In this document: positions 35,719 through 41,927 of the stretch, piece by piece | Numbering within the stretch: the first letter of the stretch is position 1 | How the letters are laid out: the number at the start of each line of letters is the position of its first letter | Assembly: GCA_016764915.1 (NCBI GenBank) | Contig: JAESQY010000027.1 | Location: 1-41,927, forward strand | Direction: 5' to 3' | DNA: 41,927 nt | Origin: Aliivibrio sp. | GTDB lineage: Bacteria; Pseudomonadota; Gammaproteobacteria; Enterobacterales; Vibrionaceae | The notes under the pieces: model-generated | What the model was told of the DNA's origin: nothing | The model's database searches: none | What the model saw: the letters and a program-made list of their open reading frames with translations, nothing else | Position numbers and translations under genes: made by a program

Positions 35719-36363
35719 TTACCTCCGTTTCAACTCAGTAATCGTATCAATTATTGCGATAGGATTATACTGGTTCAGAACATCAGCACAATGAACCCCC
35801 CACGTAATGCCAATGACATCAATGTTGGCATTATTGGCCAACTTCATATCATGGCTGGTATCGCCGATCATTACCGCGTCATGTGGTTCCACATTAAGCT
35901 CAGCCAGAATTTCCTTCAACATCAAAGGATCAGGTTTTGATCGGGTTTCATCCGCACAACGAGAAGTGACAAAACAATGTGCCGTTCCGGACTCTTGCAA
36001 TACGCGGTCCAAACCATGTCGACTCTTTCCTGTTGCTACCGCTATTAACTTATTTTGTTGTTGTAACCATGACAACATTGGCAGCACACCATTATACAGA
36101 GTGCTTGGGGTAGTATCGTGGGTCACAAATTGTTCTTTATAATGCTTAGCCCACGCAGGGAATAGTTCGTTTTCCTGTTCAGAATACAAATGCTCAAAAC
36201 ACTTCTCTAAACTCAAACCAATGACTTGTTTAAGCTCACCAAAACTGTGTTCAGGCAGCCCACACAATTCAGCGGAGGTAGAGAGGCACGATACAATCCT
36301 ATCAACAGAATCCATCAACGTGCCATCCCAATCAAAAATAACTAACTTATATTTACTAAGCAT
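35719..36363 (-). CDS. HAD-family phosphatase, Gph-like
   Basis: A 214-residue HAD hydrolase of the phosphoglycolate phosphatase type. Motif I is FDWDGTLMDS (residues 9-18), with Asp11 the nucleophile and Asp13 the acid/base. Motif II is the threonine of VATGK, motif III the lysine of RSKPDPLML, and motif IV GDTSHDM. A helical cap lies between motifs I and II. The substrate is unknown. It lies 11 bases downstream of rluC and is likely cotranscribed with it, an order seen in other gamma-proteobacteria. Confidence 0.9.
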   Translation of the reverse strand: MLSKYKLVIFDWDGTLMDSVDRIVSCLSTSAELCGLPEHSFGELKQVIGLSLEKCFEHLYSEQENELFPAWAKHYKEQFVTHDTTPSTLYNGVLPMLSWLQQQNKLIAVATGKSRHGLDRVLQESGTAHCFVTSRCADETRSKPDPLMLKEILAELNVEPHDAVMIGDTSHDMKLANNANIDVIGITWGVHCADVLNQYNPIAIIDTITELKRR

Positions 36364-36374
36364 TACTACCTCTA

Positions 36375-37322
36375 CTACGCCATCTTTCTCAGCTTTTTCA
36401 ATGCCAGTTCCAATTTTGTCTCCATCGGCGCATCGATACTCATCACTTCATCCGTTGTTGGGTGCGTGAATTTAATGTTGGCAGCATGCAAAAATAGCCT
36501 ATCGAGTCCTACTTTTGCAGTATGCGCATCGAATCTACGGTCACCATAACGATCATCCCATGCAATCGGATGACCAGTATATTGAGCATGAACACGTATC
36601 TGATGAGTACGTCCAGTAATCGGGCTTGCTTGTACTAGCGTGGCGTGCTCAAAACGCTCAAGAACTTTAAAGCGAGTTTCTGACTCTTTCCCATTTGGAT
36701 TAACACGAACAATACTGTTCACTTCATTTTTAAGAAGCGGTGCTTCCACTTTTTTGCAAGTAGACTTCCATGCACCCATCACTAAAGCAAAATAATATTT
36801 TTGCACCGTTTTATTTCTAAACTGCTCTTGTAAACGTCGAAGCGCCGAACGTTTTTTTGCAATCAATAAAATGCCAGAGGTGTCTCTATCAATTCGATGT
36901 ACTAACTCTAAAAAACGAGCATCAGGTCGTAAAGCTCTTAACGCTTCTATGACACCAAATTTGAGTCCACTACCACCATGTACCGCGGTACCAGAGGGTT
37001 TATTAAGCACTAATAAGACAACATCTTCATAAATTATGCATTGTTCGAGCTCAGCCACTCGATTTAATTTAGTATTTGGTAACGCCCGCTCGTCAGGTTC
37101 AGGTACTTTAACTGGAGGTATGCGAACAGTGTCTCCATCCTGTAATTTATATTCTGGTTTGATTCGCCCTTTATTTACTCGAACTTCTCCTTTTCGAATA
37201 ATTCGGTAAATCATACTTTTAGGAACATTCTTTAATCGAGCACGGAGAAAATTATCAATCCGCTGCCCTGCAAAATCATCGTCAATATCGACAAAATGCA
37301 CTTTTGGTTTATCATCATTCAT
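36375..37322 (-). CDS. rluC: 23S rRNA pseudouridine synthase RluC
   Basis: Converts uridines 955, 2504 and 2580 of 23S rRNA (E. coli numbering) to pseudouridine. The 315-residue protein has an N-terminal S4 RNA-binding domain (about 15-75: GQRIDNFLRARLKNVPKSM) and a catalytic domain with HRIDRDTSGILL, holding the catalytic Asp, and SPITGRTHQIRVHAQ. Divergent from rne as in E. coli. Confidence 0.96.
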   Translation of the reverse strand: MNDDKPKVHFVDIDDDFAGQRIDNFLRARLKNVPKSMIYRIIRKGEVRVNKGRIKPEYKLQDGDTVRIPPVKVPEPDERALPNTKLNRVAELEQCIIYEDVVLLVLNKPSGTAVHGGSGLKFGVIEALRALRPDARFLELVHRIDRDTSGILLIAKKRSALRRLQEQFRNKTVQKYYFALVMGAWKSTCKKVEAPLLKNEVNSIVRVNPNGKESETRFKVLERFEHATLVQASPITGRTHQIRVHAQYTGHPIAWDDRYGDRRFDAHTAKVGLDRLFLHAANIKFTHPTTDEVMSIDAPMETKLELALKKLRKMA

Positions 37323-37787
37323 GCGGCATATTCTACCATGACTTTCCCATAATCGTCCTCAAATAGTCATTATTGGCATTTATTTCTCTTTTTCCGCTTA
37401 AGCAGGATTGCTGCTGTATGACCTCCCTGTTATAGTTGCTGCTGAAAATAAGCCGAGCGCTTGTTTTTTGTGCAAGATGCACAAGCAATCACCAAAACAA
37501 AGAATAAACACACAGCTCGTAGACTTCGATGCCGCATTAGGCGTAAGACATCAAAGGCCATGAGTATTTTTGCTTGTCAACCGCACGCTTTTTTTCGATG
37601 TATTTTAGACAACCGTAAAATGACGGTTCTACTGTGTCAAAATGGACACTGTTTATCTGTATGCGTCCTCGAGCATCCCTGATTTCCAGCCGTGAGGCTG
37701 CACTAGTATCAGCCTTGGGATCTGACGCCGTTGATTGAAGTTATGTTGGTTAGGCAAGTAACAACGCAATGTAAATGAGATTGAAAA
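37323..37787 (+). other. rne 5' leader and rluC/rne divergent promoter region
   Basis: A region of 465 bases without a gene. In E. coli the long rne leader folds into hairpins that let RNase E limit its own message. Here a perfect hairpin (TTGTGCA at 37468-37474, TGCACAA at 37478-37484) and another (CAGCC-GTGA-GGCTG near 37688-37701) suggest a folded leader. Which transcription start is used cannot be told from the sequence. A 73-codon frame in it (37461-37682) does not look coding. Confidence 0.5.
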
Positions 37788-40709
37788 ATGAAAAGAATGT
37801 TGATCAACGCGACTCAAAAAGAAGAGTTGCGCGTCGCATTAGTTGATGGCCAGCGCTTATTCGACCTAGATATCGAAAGCCCTGGACACGAATCTAAGAA
37901 AGCAAATATTTATAAAGGCCGCATTACTCGTATCGAACCTAGTTTAGAAGCTGCGTTTGTCGATTATGGGGCTGACCGCCATGGTTTCCTTCCTCTAAAA
38001 GAGATCGCAAAAGAGTACTTTCCTTCTGGATACACTTACCAAGGCCGTCCGAATATACGTAATGTATTAAAGGAAGGGCAAGAAGTTATTATCCAAGTAG
38101 AAAAAGAAGAACGTGGAAATAAAGGTGCAGCCTTAACCACATTCATCTCTCTTGCAGGTAGCTATTTAGTTCTTATGCCAAATAACCCTCGCGCTGGCGG
38201 AATCTCTCGTCGCATTGAAGGTGATGAAAGAACTGAACTGAAAGCCGCATTAAGCACCCTAGACTTACCTCAGGGCATGGGCTTAATTGTTCGTACTGCT
38301 GGTGTTGGTAAATCAGCGGAAGAGCTAGAGTGGGACCTTAATGTTTTACTTAATCATTGGAAAGCAGTAAAAACCGCTTCTGAATCAAATGTTGCACCAT
38401 TTTTGATTCACCAAGAAAGCAATGTGATCGTTCGTGCTATTCGCGACTATCTGCGCCGTGATATTGGTGAAATACTGATTGATAACCCAGTTATATTTGA
38501 ACGAGCTAAACAGCATATTCAACTTATCCGTCCAGATTTCCTGTCACGTGTTAAGCAATATGAAGGTGATATCCCGCTATTTAGCCACTTCCAAATTGAG
38601 AGTCAAATCGAATCTGCATTCGATCGTGAAGTTCGACTCCCATCAGGTGGTTCAATTGTTATCGATCCAACAGAAGCTCTTACCTCTATTGATATCAACT
38701 CTGCTCGCGCAACCAAAGGCAGTGATATTGAAGAGACAGCTCTAAATACAAACTTAGAAGCTGCAGATGAAATTGCACGCCAACTTCGTCTTCGTGATTT
38801 GGGTGGATTGGTCGTTATTGATTTCATCGATATGACCCCGATCCGTAATCAACGCGAAGTTGAAAACCGTCTGCGTGATGCCGTTCGTGTTGATCGTGCT
38901 CGTGTTCAGATAGGTCGAATTTCTCGCTTTGGTTTACTTGAGATGTCTCGTCAACGTTTGAGCCCCTCTCTAGCAGAAGCTAGCCACCATATTTGTCCTC
39001 GTTGTACAGGCACTGGTGTGGTTCGTGATAATGAGTCTTTGGCTCTTTCTGTTTTACGCTTAATCGAAGATGAATCATTAAAAGATAACAGCTCGCAAGT
39101 CCTCGCTGTTGTTCCTGTTCCAATCGCTTCTTATCTATTAAATGAAAAACGTCGTTCTGTTCAGCATATTGAAAAATACCATAATGTTCGCGTTATCATT
39201 GTACCAAATTCAGAGATGGAAACGCCTCATTTTGAAGTGGTACGCCTACGTGACGGTGAAGAACACAATATTCTTTCGTATATGCTGCCTAAAAGAATTG
39301 AAGCAATAAAAGAAGCAGAAGCTAGAGAACCAACCTCCATTGAAACCGTAATGAAAAAGCGAGAAGAACCTGTTTTACAAGGTTTTACTGCACCTGCCCA
39401 ATCGGCACCTATTGTTTCTGCGGTTAAAACAACAGAGCCTCAAAAGCCATCTCAACCTGGCCTTATGAGTCGTTTGTTTAAAGCTGTGACTAACTTCTTA
39501 GGTGATGATGCTCCTGAAAAAGAGATCATTGAAGAGAAAAAAGAGGAGAAACCTCAGCAAACACATTCACGCAACAATCGAAATAGCCGTGATCGTGACA
39601 ACCGTAATAGCCGTGATCGTGACAATCGTAATAACCGTGATCGTGACACGACACAAAATAAACATCGTCACAATCAAATAGATGATAATGACGACACTAT
39701 AAGCAGTAACCAAGAGCAATCTGAAAAACAAGATGAGAATCGCCGTCCTGAGCGTACTAGTCGTAATGACAAGAACAGAGCTCAACCTAAAGCGAGGCGT
39801 GAACTGGCTGAACAAGGCCAACAACTGGCAGCAGAAGCTCAACAAAACTCAGAAGCAACGACTGCTCAAAAAGAAAAAACGGTTCAACTTAAAGAGCGTC
39901 GTCAGCGTCGTAAACTGAATAAGAAAATACGCACTGGCGAAGAAAAATCGCTTGAACAAGTTGCCGCTCCTATCTCTGAGACTGAGACTCAAGAGCCTAA
40001 ACAAGAGCGTAAAGAGGGTCGTCGTAATCGTCGTTCTCCACGTCACTTACGTTCTAGCGGACAACGTCGTCGTCATGAGAAACAACTTGTGAACCCAGCA
40101 AAACTGAGTTCTGGCGTTGCTTCACCTGAAATGGCAATGGGTAAGGTCTGGCCTAACTTTGTTCCACCTCAGGTTAAAAAACCTTATGTTGAGAATGAAG
40201 AGAGCACCACGGTTGTTGATACTGTTGATGTTGAAATTAACATCGAACAACCTGTTCAACTTAGTGGTGTGACTGCTCCAGAGATTTCGATGGGTAAAAT
40301 TATTGTTCTTCCAACTGAAACAGTAATCGAAACACCTATCGTCGCTGAAGAAACACTTATCACCTCTGTTGTTGAAGCTGTTGAAGCTGTTGAAGAAATA
40401 GTCGCAGTAACAGACGTTGAGACTCCAACTGTAATTGTTGAAACTGCTGATGTGATTTCTGAAACTCCCGCTACATTAGTTGAAGAAACTCCTGCTGCCG
40501 AAGTCGAAGCTGTTGAAGTAACACCTGAGATTGAAACCAAATCTCATGTCACTTCACCTATGACGAAAGCACCTGGTCCGCAAGAGACTTTAACGATTAA
40601 TATTGTTGCTGCAAGTTTCCGTGAAGAGCATTTAGACGCTCGTCAAGCCGGAAGTCAAACTGCGACTAATCAAGCTTCAACAGGAATGGCTAAGCCAAAA
40701 GCCTACTAG
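37788..40709 (+). CDS. rne: Ribonuclease E
   Basis: The main endoribonuclease for mRNA decay and rRNA and tRNA processing, and scaffold of the RNA degradosome on the inner membrane. The 973-residue protein has the S1 and 5'-sensor regions ([23 protein letters not shown]), the DNase I-like catalytic part with the metal-binding aspartates in [12 protein letters not shown] and LVVIDFIDM, and the zinc-link CPRCTGTG near residue 405. After residue 530 it turns low-complexity and charged, as usual for the scaffold half. A segment near residue 565 ([16 protein letters not shown]) is a likely amphipathic membrane anchor. Then come Arg/Asn/Asp-rich repeats and a Val/Glu/Thr-rich tail. Confidence 0.97.
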   Translation: MKRMLINATQKEELRVALVDGQRLFDLDIESPGHESKKANIYKGRITRIEPSLEAAFVDYGADRHGFLPLKEIAKEYFPSGYTYQGRPNIRNVLKEGQEVIIQVEKEERGNKGAALTTFISLAGSYLVLMPNNPRAGGISRRIEGDERTELKAALSTLDLPQGMGLIVRTAGVGKSAEELEWDLNVLLNHWKAVKTASESNVAPFLIHQESNVIVRAIRDYLRRDIGEILIDNPVIFERAKQHIQLIRPDFLSRVKQYEGDIPLFSHFQIESQIESAFDREVRLPSGGSIVIDPTEALTSIDINSARATKGSDIEETALNTNLEAADEIARQLRLRDLGGLVVIDFIDMTPIRNQREVENRLRDAVRVDRARVQIGRISRFGLLEMSRQRLSPSLAEASHHICPRCTGTGVVRDNESLALSVLRLIEDESLKDNSSQVLAVVPVPIASYLLNEKRRSVQHIEKYHNVRVIIVPNSEMETPHFEVVRLRDGEEHNILSYMLPKRIEAIKEAEAREPTSIETVMKKREEPVLQGFTAPAQSAPIVSAVKTTEPQKPSQPGLMSRLFKAVTNFLGDDAPEKEIIEEKKEEKPQQTHSRNNRNSRDRDNRNSRDRDNRNNRDRDTTQNKHRHNQIDDNDDTISSNQEQSEKQDENRRPERTSRNDKNRAQPKARRELAEQGQQLAAEAQQNSEATTAQKEKTVQLKERRQRRKLNKKIRTGEEKSLEQVAAPISETETQEPKQERKEGRRNRRSPRHLRSSGQRRRHEKQLVNPAKLSSGVASPEMAMGKVWPNFVPPQVKKPYVENEESTTVVDTVDVEINIEQPVQLSGVTAPEISMGKIIVLPTETVIETPIVAEETLITSVVEAVEAVEEIVAVTDVETPTVIVETADVISETPATLVEETPAAEVEAVEVTPEIETKSHVTSPMTKAPGPQETLTINIVAASFREEHLDARQAGSQTATNQASTGMAKPKAY
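39576..39647 (+). repeat. Three 24-bp tandem repeats inside rne
   Basis: Units at 39576-39599, 39600-39623 and 39624-39647 each encode NRNSRDRD or the variant NRNNRDRD and differ at only a few bases. The core shared by all is CCGTGATCGTGAC. They lie in the disordered, RNA-binding part of RNase E. Copy number may vary between strains by slippage. Confidence 0.88.
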
Positions 40710-40747
40710 TTTGATTATGTTAAAATTGTGACAGTAACGTAAGACAT

Positions 40748-40774
40748 AAAAGCCATGCATTGCATGGCTTTTTT
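40748..40774 (+). terminator. Terminator of rne
   Basis: AAAAGCCATGC and GCATGGCTTTT form a perfect 11-bp stem around ATT, and the T-run continues to 40774. It starts 38 bases after the rne stop. Confidence 0.92.
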
Positions 40775-40911
40775 ATTAATCATTATCAATATTATAGTCA
40801 CTCTGAATATATGGTTGAAGTTGACGGCAGTTTTCTGTAGGATCCTGCGCCTTATAACGACTATACTTACTCCAATTTCCCTTTTGGGATCACTTAGAAG
40901 ATATTAATTTC

Positions 40912-41927
40912 ATGTTTGAATTCCCGAAGTTTTCACATCACTCAGTTAAGAATGATGTGCTCTCTGGTTTAACCGTAGCTCTTGCTCTGGTTCCAGAAGC
41001 TGTTGCATTTGCTTTTGTAGCTGGCGTTGATCCTATGGTTGGATTATACGCAGCATTCATTGTCGGTTTAATTACCTCACTATTTGGCGGCCGTCCTGGA
41101 ATGATCTCCGGAGCGACAGGCGCAATGGCCGTGGTAATGGTAAGCTTAGTGGCAGTCCACGGCGTTCAATACCTTTTTGCCGCAGTTTTACTGGCCGGTA
41201 TTTTCCAAGTCTGTGCAGGCCTGTTTAAACTGGGTAAATTCATTCGAATGGTACCTCATCCGGTAATGATCGGATTTGTAAATGGCCTAGCGATTGTTAT
41301 TTTCCTTGCTCAACTAGGTCAATTTAAAGCACCTAACGCCGCTGGCGAGCTTACGTGGTTAAGCAGTCAACCTATGATGCTGATGCTAGGTTTAGTTGCT
41401 CTCACTATGATCGTTATCCACTTCTTACCTAAATTAACCACAGCAGTGCCCTCTTCATTGGTTGCCATTGTTGGTGTCACCCTAATTGTTCACTTTATGG
41501 GCTTAGATACTCGTACTGTGGTCGATTTTCTAAGAACGATGAGTGGTAATGAAGCTGCAACACTTGCAGGTAGCTTACCTACCTTTGCAATGCCAGCAGT
41601 TCCTTTTACCCTTGAAACTCTGCATATCATTTTGCCATATGCACTTATTTTAGCTGCCATTGGTTTAATCGAGTCACTATTAACATTGACTGTTATTGAT
41701 GAAATGACGAACACACGTGGGCAGAGTAATCGCGAATGCGTGGGTCAAGGCGCAGCAAATATTACCTGTTCTATGTTTGGAGCGATGGGTGGTTGTGCCA
41801 TGATTGGTCAGTCAATGATCAATGTTAAGTCTGGCGGGCGCACGAGACTATCAGGCATATCGGCGGCCATATTTCTACTGATATTTATTATGTTTGCCTC
41901 CGGGCTGATCGAACAAATACCGTTGGC
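40912..41927 (+). CDS. SulP family anion transporter, partial
   Basis: The first 338 codons of an inner-membrane SulP transporter; the window ends inside the gene. It starts [19 protein letters not shown], then [30 protein letters not shown], which is the SulP signature region, and [17 protein letters not shown]. Further along, [20 protein letters not shown] and [24 protein letters not shown] are close to the bicarbonate or sulfate branch (BicA/YchM type). The C-terminal STAS domain should lie beyond the end. The substrate (bicarbonate, sulfate or dicarboxylate) cannot be told. It follows rne after a terminator, so it has its own promoter. Confidence 0.9.
   Translation, partial: MFEFPKFSHHSVKNDVLSGLTVALALVPEAVAFAFVAGVDPMVGLYAAFIVGLITSLFGGRPGMISGATGAMAVVMVSLVAVHGVQYLFAAVLLAGIFQVCAGLFKLGKFIRMVPHPVMIGFVNGLAIVIFLAQLGQFKAPNAAGELTWLSSQPMMLMLGLVALTMIVIHFLPKLTTAVPSSLVAIVGVTLIVHFMGLDTRTVVDFLRTMSGNEAATLAGSLPTFAMPAVPFTLETLHIILPYALILAAIGLIESLLTLTVIDEMTNTRGQSNRECVGQGAANITCSMFGAMGGCAMIGQSMINVKSGGRTRLSGISAAIFLLIFIMFASGLIEQIPL

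Noticed and set aside
37461-37682. A 73-codon frame in the rne leader
   Set aside because: No ribosome site and no recognisable family; the region is better explained as a folded leader.
39576-39647. Short regular repeats that might suggest a CRISPR array
   Set aside because: The units are directly adjacent without spacers and lie in frame inside rne.
40774-40795. Fur-like GATAATGATT (minus strand) between rne and the SulP gene
   Set aside because: Only about the first half matches the Fur consensus; the second half is lost in the A/T run after the terminator.

Overview
The window is chromosomal DNA of a gamma-proteobacterium, almost certainly a member of the Vibrionaceae. The evidence is AT-rich DNA, a RelV-type small (p)ppGpp synthetase (described from Vibrio cholerae), the conserved order yceD-rpmF-plsX-fabH-fabD-fabG-acpP-fabF-pabC-mltG-tmk-holB, the divergent rluC/rne pair, and many Vibrio-like accessory genes. 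Several broken genes suggest a lineage with recent gene decay. An Aliivibrio-like genome rich in insertion sequences would fit, but species assignment is inference.

Layout. 1-3.0 kb: metE, cut off by foreign DNA at about position 80, divergent from its activator gene metR, with recognisable MetJ and MetR operator sequences between them; then a DUF4250 gene. 3.0-6.1 kb: an unassigned membrane protein and an MFS transporter divergent from a LysR regulator. 6.3-10.2 kb: dcuC and the radical-SAM gene ygiQ. 10.2-12.2 kb: a decayed EamA transporter remnant, then a minus-strand operon of a nine-cysteine mini-protein, a MerF-like mercury transporter, a NUDIX hydrolase and a VanZ-like protein. 12.3-13.8 kb: yehS and relV. 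13.8-17.4 kb: a remnant that joins a sensor-kinase Cache domain to a response-regulator DNA-binding domain, next to a complete TRAP transporter operon (dctP-dctQ-dctM). 17.4-21.3 kb: a patatin-like phospholipase, a small outer-membrane barrel, and an NSS transporter with its tiny MetS-type subunit. 21.3-25.3 kb: pseudoazurin behind a near-consensus Fur box, ptsG, and an ammonium transporter behind a sigma-54-type promoter. 25.4-35.0 kb: the fatty-acid, phospholipid and DNA-replication housekeeping cluster on the minus strand, in which fabD carries a one-base frameshift. 35.1-40.7 kb: maf/yceF, a HAD phosphatase, rluC and rne. 40.9 kb to the end: the first part of a SulP anion transporter.

How the genes fit together. 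The core cluster makes malonyl-ACP-derived fatty acids (FabD, FabH, FabG, FabF, AcpP) and feeds them to phospholipid synthesis (PlsX). The accessory regions are mostly nutrient uptake (C4-dicarboxylates, TRAP substrate, amino acids, glucose, ammonium, anions). Loss of the MetE zinc-binding half removes B12-independent methionine synthesis, so MetH or methionine import would be needed; the NSS/MetS importer could contribute. I found no CRISPR array, tRNA, rRNA or complete mobile element. No stretch is clearly a new multi-gene system. The most novel-looking pieces are the nine-cysteine/MerF gene pair, the apparently secreted RelV, the Fur-box-linked pseudoazurin and the sensor-regulator fusion remnant.
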